DNA of 64,000 nucleotides, taken from positions 620,001 through 684,000 of the forward strand of contig NW_027490117.1 of NCBI RefSeq assembly GCF_050948175.1. The letters run 5' to 3'. Made by a program: the position numbers and the translations under genes. Shown piece after piece: positions 26,200 through 34,606 of this stretch (its first letter is position 1; each line of letters starts with the position of its first letter). The notes below the pieces were generated by a model. It made no database searches. It was given only the letters and a program-made list of their open reading frames with translations, and had not been told where the DNA came from. This DNA comes from Xylocopa sonorina (taxonomy: Eukaryota > Arthropoda > Insecta > Hymenoptera > Apidae).

Positions 26200-26580
26200 G
26201 GGTCCAGCGACTCGCACGCCACGCGACTCGAGGAGGTCGCGGACACGCGAGCTGAAGATCAGTTCCGATCAGTCCTTCGAACCGAGGAGTTCCAATCTCG
26301 CTCTCAATGCCTCAATCGGAGGTGTTTCTAATTCTACTTCAATTCTAGTTCAAGTCAATTCATTCCAATTCTAAACGTTAAGTCTATCTTTAACTTAGCC
26401 TTAGGGAAGTCAGTGTAAGCTTAGGTTTATATTAGAATATATTTTATTTTACCTTACATGTACAAGTTTAAATTTGATTATTATCCTCTAATTTCATTAT
26501 TATCTACGAATTCTTCCACGAGCTATCGCGTGGATATCCATCATTCGAATCCAATCGCTAGTTGACCTTGGTAACCGGCT

Positions 26581-26690
26581 GGTTAGAGCGGACCGCCGCT
26601 TAACTTCGCCGATCCACAGCGGAAACTACGTGCGGATATAGTCGACGTTTCACCCTTCTGGACCGATAGGTTAGAGCGGACCGCCGCTTA
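26581..26690 (+). repeat. 22-bp direct repeat in LTR
   Basis: GGTTAGAGCGGACCGCCGCT plus TA occurs at 26581-26602 and again at 26669-26690, 88 bp apart. The same pair is at 33974-33995 and 34062-34083 in the 3' LTR, and in copies 1 and 3. Perfect retention suggests a cis-acting role such as enhancer repeats; that is inference. Confidence 0.8.
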
Positions 26691-27173
26691 TCCGATTCGT
26701 ATCCGGATTGCTGGAACTAGACGCGAATGTGTCTCAATCCGAAACGTAAAGCTCGACGTGCGGGACGGAAGAATTACCTACGCCGACTTATGCGCGATTA
26801 CTTGGGCATCGAAGCCCTTTCGTCTCTTCGTTCGAACACCACCGTTCCAGTGGCTCTTCAACAACCTGCTCCGTCGCCTTCTTCCGGCCAAGGCAAGCCG
26901 ATCAGCACAGGAAACCCGCTACGTTGGAGACTCATCCCTCTTACGATCCAGCCTCGCAGCCCTTACGCAGGGACGATTCCGGAAAGCGATCCTCGACAGC
27001 AACAGTATCTCAGGAAGGGATACTAAATTAACAACGATTCAAGACAGCAAGGGTAGGATCTTTCCTATTTACCGCGATCGCGTTTTGAAAGTGTTCGTTG
27101 TCCCACGAAAGGAACCCGGAACCCGTCGCAATTAAGCGTGCCGAGTCCGTTTTCTGGCTGCGTGTCATCCGCG

Positions 27174-27179
27174 AATAAA
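27174..27179 (+). promoter_or_regulatory. AATAAA near LTR end
   Basis: AATAAA sits 30 bp before the LTR end and recurs at 34567-34572 in the 3' LTR. It is a candidate polyadenylation signal for element RNA, but a single hexamer is weak evidence. Confidence 0.35.
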
Positions 27180-27209
27180 ACGGAAATTTTCCACCCTCGC
27201 GACGTGACA

Positions 27210-27283
27210 CGAAATTTGGTGACAGCGGTGGGATAGATTCGCGTTAATTCTAGAAATTCGGCTACGAAGAAACGCGACCAGCC
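27210..27283 (+). other. Gag leader of copy 2
   Basis: A short 74-nt untranslated stretch between the 5' LTR and the gag ATG. It holds the primer-binding site and presumably part of the packaging signal. There is no splice-site or upstream-ORF evidence. Confidence 0.7.
27217..27234 (+). other. Primer-binding site (Leu-tRNA type)
   Basis: TGGTGACAGCGGTGGGAT starts 7 nt after the LTR. Its complement, ATCCCACCGCTGTCACCA, has the layout of a tRNA T-arm, acceptor stem and CCA. It closely resembles animal Leu(AAG/UAG) tRNA ends, which read ATCCCACCGCTGCCA plus CCA. The LTR distance and TGG start are seen directly; the tRNA identity is from memory of tRNA families. Confidence 0.8.
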
Positions 27284-28579
27284 ATGGCGACACGAACGCC
27301 TACCAAAACGCGTCATCAACCGATCCGAGCCGCCGCCGCAGGTACCGACGCGGACCGCGATAAGAGAGCCGTTAGGAATATCGATTACCAGGACGCTCTT
27401 GCCGATCCAGTTCCGCGAACCGCTGAAACCGTAGATATTAGTAGACCGGCCGACAATACCGTTCAATTAATGCAGCAGATAGAGGAAATGCGCCGCGAAT
27501 TAGAATCACTTCGACGATCACAAGACGCTACTAGATCCGATACCGTTCCTTTAGATTTCGCACAACGAAACGTATCGCCGCTACAAAATTCGAACACGGA
27601 AATCGCAAACTCGCAGCATGACGAGTTATCATTGAAACAAGCATTGGAGGCAGTACCGCATTACGATGGGCAGAACATGCCCGTATTGCAATTCACTCGT
27701 GCATGTAAGCGTGCTTACGAATTGATCCCAAACGGTTGTGAACGCACTTTCACGCGATTAATCAAGAGCAAATTGAAGGGCCGCGCGTACTTAGCCTTAG
27801 AAGACGAACCGTGTCAATCTATATTAGAATTGACGGATATATTACGAAGCTCTTTCGGTGCAATTAGATCCGCGGACCATTATCGCGGGGAGCTCACTAA
27901 TATCTACATGAAGTCGGGAGAACACATCCTCGACTACATCAGCCGTGTAAAGGATTTACGAACAGCGATCATAGATTGCGAAAGATTAACGCCTTACGCT
28001 TCCGAACGCGGGACGTCTAACGTAGATGAATTAACATTACGTTGTTTCACGGACGGGCTTATCCCGGAAATACGCGTCCAAATTCCCGTTCACACGATTC
28101 ATTCGCATCAAGAGGCATTCGCACGCGCTAGGGACCTATACAAGAGATACGAGTTAGATCGCGAACGTTTAGTAAATTCTCGACCTACAACTGAAATTCG
28201 TGCAAGGCGAAACGAAATAGTTTGCTCGAATTGCCATAACACAAGCCATTACGCGAGGGATTGCCGCAGGTCAATTCCGCCACGACAAGCGCCTAATTTG
28301 CACCGTCCCGTTATTTCACGCGACACTCCGGCTCCCAGGGCCGCATACGATCAACCGCGCCCGACCACACCCCGTGAAAAATATTGTCGGTATTGCAAAA
28401 CGCCGGGTCACGAAATCGAGGAATGCCGAAAACGGCAATACTACAATAATATTCGGGCATCGGGAAACGGGAGTGGCCTCCTTCCGCGCCGCGAGACAGG
28501 ACGCGAGGCCAACCAGCAAATTCGATCTCTCGCACTGAACGACCAAACCGCGGAAATCGACGATACGATGCCGCAGTAA
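27284..28579 (+). CDS. gag: Gag structural polyprotein, copy 2
   Basis: 431-residue capsid/nucleocapsid precursor of the element's cytoplasmic particles. A basic N-terminus is followed by a likely coiled coil at about 58-82, then a Ty3-type retrotransposon gag capsid region at about 112-300 (judged by position and composition). Two CCHC knuckles bind RNA: C314, C317, H322, C327 and C368, C371, H376, C381. The start is chosen for its Kozak context (GCCATGG) and position 75 nt after the LTR. The -1 frame (pol) is open from 28450, so the last 130 nt overlap. Ribosomes that do not slip end at the TAA at 28577. It is identical to Gag of copy 1. Confidence 0.95.
   Translation: MATRTPTKTRHQPIRAAAAGTDADRDKRAVRNIDYQDALADPVPRTAETVDISRPADNTVQLMQQIEEMRRELESLRRSQDATRSDTVPLDFAQRNVSPLQNSNTEIANSQHDELSLKQALEAVPHYDGQNMPVLQFTRACKRAYELIPNGCERTFTRLIKSKLKGRAYLALEDEPCQSILELTDILRSSFGAIRSADHYRGELTNIYMKSGEHILDYISRVKDLRTAIIDCERLTPYASERGTSNVDELTLRCFTDGLIPEIRVQIPVHTIHSHQEAFARARDLYKRYELDRERLVNSRPTTEIRARRNEIVCSNCHNTSHYARDCRRSIPPRQAPNLHRPVISRDTPAPRAAYDQPRPTTPREKYCRYCKTPGHEIEECRKRQYYNNIRASGNGSGLLPRRETGREANQQIRSLALNDQTAEIDDTMPQ
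28462..28468 (+). promoter_or_regulatory. Slippery heptamer GGGAAAC
   Basis: The heptamer is phased G GGA AAC with gag codons (Gly394, Asn395), which is the canonical X XXY YYZ arrangement. The -1 frame has a stop at 28447-28449 and is open after it, so this is early in the only window where slippage would yield Gag-Pol. Confidence 0.75.
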
Positions 28580-31500
28580 ACTTAACCGGCAAAACCAACA
28601 CGCCTAGTGTCGTATTAGAATCGGTCGCGTTAATTCAACCTACCGAGTTTATGATAGACACGGGCGCCGAAATAAATATAATTAAACGCTCCGCGTTATC
28701 TTCCGTCGCACGAATCGACACCGCCGAAACAGTCGTTATAACGGGTGTAACCAATGGGAAAACGTCGACCGTCGGTACCGTGAATATAGTTTTATTCGAT
28801 CGCGTGGTACCATTCAACGTGGTAAACGATAATTTTCCCCTCGGTCCGGATGGGATTCTAGGATCCGGATTTTGCGCGGATGCCGAAATATCGTTCCCGA
28901 AATGCCAGATCAAGTGGCACGGGAAAACAATTCCATTTCGTCGCGAAATTTCAAATATCGAAACCGATCAAGTTATTCCGCCTAAAGGCAATCCTTCTAT
29001 AACATTCGACAAGGTCAATCCGACGACGAGCAAGCCGCAGAAACAAAAGCCGAAGACCTCGGGAAAGGTCGATATACCTGTGAACGATTTTCTAAAGACC
29101 GATGAAAGGGTCTCTATTCCGCCGCGCATGAACATCGGGGTTAAAGTCAGAATAATTAATTCTGGAATATCCCAGGGAATAATCCCCAGATTAGACATCG
29201 CGCCCGGAATATTTTTCGGCAATGCACTGGTTAGAGTTAACGAAGGGATAGCGATTACTCGAGTAATCAACTCGACCGACAAGACGGTCGAAATAGCTCT
29301 GCCACAAGTGAAGCTCGAACCAGTAGCGAAAAATTCATTCAAATCCGTAGAAGACAGCCCCGCGCTCTTCACAGTTTTTACTAAATCCGACGAATCCAGT
29401 TCAAATCCAAAATCACGGTCAGAATCCGTAAACGTTTCCGCCGCTCCGACCGGCATATCCAAAGATGGGAAATCAATTAATTCAGTTTCGCGTTCAAATG
29501 CAAATTCTATGTACGAAACTCCTTTTAGTGTCAGGACGAAACCGACATACGCTCAGGTAGCCAGTTCAGTTGTAAAACCCAGGTCAACACAACCCTCCGT
29601 AAATGCGCCGAAATCTCGCCTCGAAAAAGTAATAGAAATGTTACGATTAAATCACCTCAACCAAGAAGAAAAGCAGCACGTTTTAAAATTGGTAGATAAA
29701 ACTCAAGATTTATTTTATGTAGAAGGCGATACTCTAGGTCATACAAGCGCGGCTACACACAAGATCCCTACGGTCGACGACAGACCTATTAATGTAAAAC
29801 AATATAGATTCCCTCCCATACACAAAGAGGAGATTCGGGACCAAATCGAAAAACTTTTACAAAACGGCATTATCCGCGATTCTAAATCGCCCTACAACTC
29901 ACCGTTATGGGTTGTTCCGAAGAAAGCTGATTCGCAAGGGAACAAGCGTTGGCGAGTGGTTATTGATTATAGAGCCTTGAACGAGAAATCAATCGCCGAC
30001 GCTTATCCTTTGCCATGCATCACGGAAATCCTGGATCAGTTAGGCAGCGCTAAATATTTTAGCACATTTGACTTAGCCAGCGGTTTCCATCAGATTCCGA
30101 TGGAACCCGCTGATGCACATAAAACAGCTTTTTCCACGCCGAATGGACATTATGAATTTACCCGAATGCCTTTTGGTTTAAAAAACGCGCCCGCAACGTT
30201 TCAGCGACTGATGGATAGTGTGCTCGCGGGGCTTCAAGGTAACGAGCTCTTCGTATATCTTGATGATATAGTTTTATACGCTAGCTCTCTTCAAGAGCAC
30301 GCCATAAAATATGAGAAATTAACGCGCAGACTGAGAGAGGCTAATTTGGTACTCCAGCCTGACAAATGTGAATTTTTAAGACGCGAAGTAAGCTACCTCG
30401 GGCACATTATCAGCGAAAGCGGGGTGAAACCCGATCCGTCGAAAGTCAGAGCCGTTCGAGAATTTCCTCGCCCGACAAATTGTAAACAGATCAAGCAGTT
30501 CCTGGGACTCGCAGGTTATTACAGACGGTTTATCTCAAATTTCTCCAACGTCGCTAAGCCATTAACAAACCTCTTGAAAAAGGACACTCCGTTCGTGTGG
30601 CGTAATGAGCAACAGAACGCCTTTGTGAAGCTACGAGACGCCTTATGTGAAGCACCGATACTCCAGTATCCTAACTTTAAGCTGCCTTTTATAATAACTA
30701 CAGACGCATCAGCGGATGCCATAGGTGCGGTGCTCAGTCAGGGCCCGATAGGCCGCGACTTACCAATTGCTTACACATCAAGACTCTTGAATTCTGCAGA
30801 ACGAAACTATTCGACTATCGAGAAAGAATGTCTAGCTATCGTGTACGCGGTGCATCACTTTAGGCCTTATATATATGGTAATCAGTTCAAGTTAGTCACA
30901 GACCACCGTCCACTGGTGTGGATGAATTCCGTTAAAGATCCATCCAGCCGTCTTGTGCGGTGGAGGCTGAAGCTCGCGGAATACAATTACGAAATGATTT
31001 ATAAAACGGGAAAAACCAATCTTAATGCAGATGCCCTATCACGGAATCCAGTCAAAGTTCTTCCAATCACACAGTCGTCCTCATCCGATGAAAATATTTT
31101 TGAACCGTATCCTAAATCCCGTCAACAAAAGAAATCCGTTGTTCCACCTCCACCTCCGCCTTCACCTAGCTCAGACGACCATGGCGCACCAGAAACGTTA
31201 CCACGCGAAACATTAAAATTACCGACATTACCGACGTTACCGACACCACGTACAGCGACCGATAAAGAAGAAATTTATACACCATTACCAAACGAACATG
31301 TCAGGTTAGAGCCATTATTTAAGTTCACAAGGGACACGATAGCAACCAGACGAGATAACAACGTTATTTTCATTACAAAATCAGGTCATTCCTATGACGC
31401 AGGCGCGAAGGAAATGGAAAAAGCCGGAAAATTTTTCTTCAGTAAAAATGACGTAGTTCTCACTAAAGCCAGAGTCATTAAAATCGACGATTTCTATCAA

Positions 31501-33384
31501 GTTCAACTTCCAATAATTGAACATGAAAGCCGCGCTATTGACTATCAAATCGTAATAGAATCTTTACGATCATTATTCGACGTAGTCAGTGAACTGCAGT
31601 TGCAAACAATTAGTATCGCACAGACAGCCTTAGATTCAATTCCATGGTCACAAATACAAAAAGCTTTACAAGATTTATTTTATGAAATGCCAATTCAAAT
31701 TACTGTCTGTCAAGGACTTATTCACATTCCACCGGTAGAACATAGAACAAAAATAATTCAAGAAAATCACGATACACCAATAGGAGGCCACAAGGGAGTA
31801 AACAAGACATACTCTCGCATTCGGGAAAAATACTTCTGGCCTAACATGAAAACCGAAATCCAAAATTATATAAGCAAATGTAGGAGTTGCCAACGCGAAA
31901 AATTAGTTAGAGTAAAAACACGACAACCATTGACTTTAACAGACACACCAGGATGCGCTTTTGATAAGATCTCAATGGACGTCATGGGCCCCCTTCCAAT
32001 AACCCCGGATGAATATACACATATCCTCACTATCCAGGACCTTCTAACTAAATATTCCGTCGCTATTCCTCTCAAACAAACTACAGCCGTCGATATAGCA
32101 GATGCACTCATCACAGAATTTATTTGTAAATTTGGATGTCCGAAAGGCATCTTGACCGACCAGGGGTCGAATTTCATCAATAGTCTTATTAAAGCCATAG
32201 CCGTTAAATTCAGAATAAAACAATACAAATCCACAGCCTTCCACCCACAAACGAATGGTTCGGTGGAGAGATCACACCATGTTCTTGCTGAGTATTTAAA
32301 ACATTACATCGACACCAGTGGCGATTGGAAAAGATGGCTTCCTTATGCCATGTTTTCTTACAACACCAGTGTACACGAAGGCACCCTTTACACACCGCAC
32401 GAACTCGTCTTCGGTCGAATAGCTAGGACACCATCCGAAACACCGTTCCAAGACAGTACCGAAAACGAAACATATTCCGACTACTTAATCATGTTAAACG
32501 AGAAAATCACCAGATCCCAGCGAATTGCGCGAGAAAACCTCGACAATGCGAAACGTCGAGCAAAATATTATTACGATAAAAAGACCAATACTCAAAAATT
32601 CGAAGCTGGGCAATGGGTCTTCCTACTTAGGGAACCCAACAGACATAAGTTTGAGTCCCAATACGTAGGCCCATACAGGATCGTCGAAATTTTGAGTAAT
32701 AATAATGTCAAGTTAGCAATTAAGGATCGTTATAAAATAGTTCATAGTAATAAGTTAAAGTTATGTAAAAGGATGAGTGGAGTGAGAGAAACAAAGACTG
32801 AATGCAAAATAGTGCAAAGTGAGACAACTTCCACAAACTCAAGTGAAAACAGTGAAAGTTTAAGTGCCGGTGAATCTAGTGGCATCAAACATCATTTGGA
32901 AGGTTACTCCGCAGAGGTGAAGCGAGCCCGCCATAGTTCATCCGGCCGGCACTCCTATGTACATCGGCAGCCAACCGGCAGGACGACGAATCTGCAACCC
33001 TCAAACAATCCGCACGTACCAGACAGGAGATCTTGGCATTGCCAAGATTCCTTTTGTATGGGGGGAGGTGTAACGTCCGGCGTGCCGCCTTCCACCCCCC
33101 AGCGCCGCCCACAGCATCCGGCAGCGACGCATCTACCGCCAGCCGCATCCAAATGCGTGGAAAGAGCGCCTTCATACACGGGAAAGCAGACCGAACGCCG
33201 AGCTAAGGCAGCCAGATATCCACGAGCACCCAGGAGATCGACCGTACGACCGCGCGACGATGCGCGCTATCGCCAGAGTTGGGAGACATGCAGCCTTCAG
33301 CCGCACGAACAGATCACCGAGCATCTCACCGATTCGCCTACGCCATCCTCCCATTATTCTTATTTTGATAATGTGTATTCATAA
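28468..33384 (+). CDS. pol: Pol polyprotein: protease, RT, RNase H, integrase (copy 2)
   Basis: Enzymatic polyprotein made as Gag-Pol by -1 frameshifting; about 1638 residues follow the slip, or 1577 from the first Met at 28651. Numbering from that Met: retropepsin DTGA at 3-6 with GILGSGF at 68-74; reverse transcriptase with D439, D474 and YLDD at 536-539; RNase H with TDAS around D685, EKE at 724-726 and TDHRPL around D751; a six-proline run at 832-837; integrase zinc finger H1040, H1047, C1077, C1080; DD35E triad D1110, D1170, E1206; GPY/F motif around 1340-1342. RT-RNase H before integrase is the Ty3/Gypsy order. There is no internal stop. The last 104 codons lie in the 3' LTR. Residues about 860-1010, between RNase H and the zinc finger, match nothing I recognise. 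Confidence 0.94.
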   Translation, partial: REWPPSAPRDRTRGQPANSISRTERPNRGNRRYDAAVNLTGKTNTPSVVLESVALIQPTEFMIDTGAEINIIKRSALSSVARIDTAETVVITGVTNGKTSTVGTVNIVLFDRVVPFNVVNDNFPLGPDGILGSGFCADAEISFPKCQIKWHGKTIPFRREISNIETDQVIPPKGNPSITFDKVNPTTSKPQKQKPKTSGKVDIPVNDFLKTDERVSIPPRMNIGVKVRIINSGISQGIIPRLDIAPGIFFGNALVRVNEGIAITRVINSTDKTVEIALPQVKLEPVAKNSFKSVEDSPALFTVFTKSDESSSNPKSRSESVNVSAAPTGISKDGKSINSVSRSNANSMYETPFSVRTKPTYAQVASSVVKPRSTQPSVNAPKSRLEKVIEMLRLNHLNQEEKQHVLKLVDKTQDLFYVEGDTLGHTSAATHKIPTVDDRPINVKQYRFPPIHKEEIRDQIEKLLQNGIIRDSKSPYNSPLWVVPKKADSQGNKRWRVVIDYRALNEKSIADAYPLPCITEILDQLGSAKYFSTFDLASGFHQIPMEPADAHKTAFSTPNGHYEFTRMPFGLKNAPATFQRLMDSVLAGLQGNELFVYLDDIVLYASSLQEHAIKYEKLTRRLREANLVLQPDKCEFLRREVSYLGHIISESGVKPDPSKVRAVREFPRPTNCKQIKQFLGLAGYYRRFISNFSNVAKPLTNLLKKDTPFVWRNEQQNAFVKLRDALCEAPILQYPNFKLPFIITTDASADAIGAVLSQGPIGRDLPIAYTSRLLNSAERNYSTIEKECLAIVYAVHHFRPYIYGNQFKLVTDHRPLVWMNSVKDPSSRLVRWRLKLAEYNYEMIYKTGKTNLNADALSRNPVKVLPITQSSSSDENIFEPYPKSRQQKKSVVPPPPPPSPSSDDHGAPETLPRETLKLPTLPTLPTPRTATDKEEIYTPLPNEHVRLEPLFKFTRDTIATRRDNNVIFITKSGHSYDAGAKEMEKAGKFFFSKNDVVLTKARVIKIDDFYQVQLPIIEHESRAIDYQIVIESLRSLFDVVSELQLQTISIAQTALDSIPWSQIQKALQDLFYEMPIQITVCQGLIHIPPVEHRTKIIQENHDTPIGGHKGVNKTYSRIREKYFWPNMKTEIQNYISKCRSCQREKLVRVKTRQPLTLTDTPGCAFDKISMDVMGPLPITPDEYTHILTIQDLLTKYSVAIPLKQTTAVDIADALITEFICKFGCPKGILTDQGSNFINSLIKAIAVKFRIKQYKSTAFHPQTNGSVERSHHVLAEYLKHYIDTSGDWKRWLPYAMFSYNTSVHEGTLYTPHELVFGRIARTPSETPFQDSTENETYSDYLIMLNEKITRSQRIARENLDNAKRRAKYYYDKKTNTQKFEAGQWVFLLREPNRHKFESQYVGPYRIVEILSNNNVKLAIKDRYKIVHSNKLKLCKRMSGVRETKTECKIVQSETTSTNSSENSESLSAGESSGIKHHLEGYSAEVKRARHSSSGRHSYVHRQPTGRTTNLQPSNNPHVPDRRSWHCQDSFCMGGGVTSGVPPSTPQRRPQHPAATHLPPAASKCVERAPSYTGKQTERRAKAARYPRAPRRSTVRPRDDARYRQSWETCSLQPHEQITEHLTDSPTPSSHYSYFDNVYS
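28474..28511 (+). promoter_or_regulatory. Stem-loop downstream of slippery site
   Basis: TGGCCTC at 28474-28480 pairs perfectly with GAGGCCA at 28505-28511. GCG at 28486-28488 can add three pairs with CGC at 28502-28504 after a bulge. It begins 5 nt after the heptamer, within the spacing typical of -1 frameshift stimulators. A pseudoknot is possible but I could not define one. Confidence 0.6.
33060..33068 (+). other. Polypurine tract
   Basis: GGGGGGAGG lies directly before TGTAAC of the 3' LTR and should prime plus-strand DNA synthesis. It is also translated as part of pol (MGGGV). Confidence 0.85.
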
Positions 33385-34602
33385 GAACGTCCTAGAATTA
33401 AGTACACGACACAACTAATGTACATACGCAAACAACACACACATAGTTCCTAATATATCTGCGAATTCTCATAGTCATAAGTTTCGATACGCCCAAGCAA
33501 CCGTCCGACGCGCGCGGCTCACGCTTAACGCGAGCCGCGCCCCACTCCGACCGGCCGCCCCACTTCGCGGGCCGAGCGGCCACCCCACTCCGGGGTCCAG
33601 CGACTCGCACGCCACGCGACTCGAGGAGGTCGCGGACACGCGAGCTGAAGATCAGTTCCGATCAGTCCTTCGAACCGAGGAGTTCCAATCTCGCTCTCAA
33701 TGCCTCAATCGGAGGTGTTTCTAATTCTACTTCAATTCTAGTTCAAGTCAATTCATTCCAATTCTAAACGTTAAGTCTATCTTTAACTTAGCCTTAGGGA
33801 AGTCAGTGTAAGCTTAGGTTTATATTAGAATATATTTTATTTTACCTTACATGTACAAGTTTAAATTTGATTATTATCCTCTAATTTCATTATTATCTAC
33901 GAATTCTTCCACGAGCTATCGCGTGGATATCCATCATTCGAATCCAATCGCTAGTTGACCTTGGTAACCGGCTGGTTAGAGCGGACCGCCGCTTAACTTC
34001 GCCGATCCACAGCGGAAACTACGTGCGGATATAGTCGACGTTTCACCCTTCTGGACCGATAGGTTAGAGCGGACCGCCGCTTATCCGATTCGTATCCGGA
34101 TTGCTGGAACTAGACGCGAATGTGTCTCAATCCGAAACGTAAAGCTCGACGTGCGGGACGGAAGAATTACCTACGCCGACTTATGCGCGATTACTTGGGC
34201 ATCGAAGCCCTTTCGTCTCTTCGTTCGAACACCACCGTTCCAGTGGCTCTTCAACAACCTGCTCCGTCGCCTTCTTCCGGCCAAGGCAAGCCGATCAGCA
34301 CAGGAAACCCGCTACGTTGGAGACTCATCCCTCTTACGATCCAGCCTCGCAGCCCTTACGCAGGGACGATTCCGGAAAGCGATCCTCGACAGCAACAGTA
34401 TCTCAGGAAGGGATACTAAATTAACAACGATTCAAGACAGCAAGGGTAGGATCTTTCCTATTTACCGCGATCGCGTTTTGAAAGTGTTCGTTGTCCCACG
34501 AAAGGAACCCGGAACCCGTCGCAATTAAGCGTGCCGAGTCCGTTTTCTGGCTGCGTGTCATCCGCGAATAAAACGGAAATTTTCCACCCTCGCGACGTGA
34601 CA
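33069..34602 (+). repeat. 3' LTR of copy 2 (1534 bp)
   Basis: Same ends and length as 25676-27209, with no difference found on line-by-line comparison. Positions 33069-33384 are also coding, as the C-terminus of the pol frame. The last base at 34602 is followed by CATG and satellite. Confidence 0.96.
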
Positions 34603-34606
34603 CATG
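34603..34606. other. Target-site duplication, right (CATG)
   Basis: Second copy of the 4-bp target; the satellite resumes in the expected phase (CATGACACTTCGC). Confidence 0.9.

Larger units (their letters stand above)
25676..27209 (+). repeat. 5' LTR of copy 2 (1534 bp)
   Basis: Starts TGTAACGTC and ends GACGTGACA; the ends are imperfect inverted repeats matching at 8 of 9 bases. It is identical by eye to 33069-34602. It should carry promoter, transcription start and polyadenylation functions, but I cannot place the U3/R/U5 borders. A GC-rich part lies around 26111-26240 and an AT-rich part around 26400-26510. Its first 316 nt are equivalent to the C-terminal pol coding segment of the 3' LTR. 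Confidence 0.96.
25676..34602 (+). mobile_element. Complete Ty3/Gypsy LTR retrotransposon, copy 2 (8927 bp)
   Basis: A full-length element inserted in the satellite. It has two 1534-bp LTRs with TG...CA ends, a primer-binding site, gag, pol in the -1 frame, a polypurine tract and a 4-bp CATG target duplication. The order protease-RT-RNase H-integrase places it in Ty3/Gypsy (Metaviridae), not Copia. The integrase GPY/F motif agrees. There is no env-like frame and no recognised chromodomain. The two LTRs are identical in a line-by-line reading and all frames are open, so it may be competent for retrotransposition. A Leu-type primer site and 4-bp duplication recall the Micropia/mdg3 group, but that assignment is weak. 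Confidence 0.97.

Noticed and set aside
26727..27135. Overlapping frames of 99 and 125 codons in the LTR, repeated in every LTR (plus strand in copy 2, minus strand in copies 1 and 3).
   Set aside because: They overlap in two frames, match no family I know, and are kept only because the LTRs are nearly identical. Divergent LTRs would be needed to show selection.
28968..29462. 164-codon antisense frame across pol (and its mirror at 3615-4109).
   Set aside because: Shadow of the pol coding frame; no retroelement precedent or motif.
32776..33068. Possible env gene after integrase.
   Set aside because: The sequence is in frame with pol, hydrophilic, and has no signal peptide, transmembrane segment or separate start.
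25676..34602. Chromodomain-type Gypsy (chromovirus) explaining heterochromatin targeting.
   Set aside because: The sequence after GPY/F shows no chromodomain-like aromatic pattern, so any targeting must be explained otherwise.
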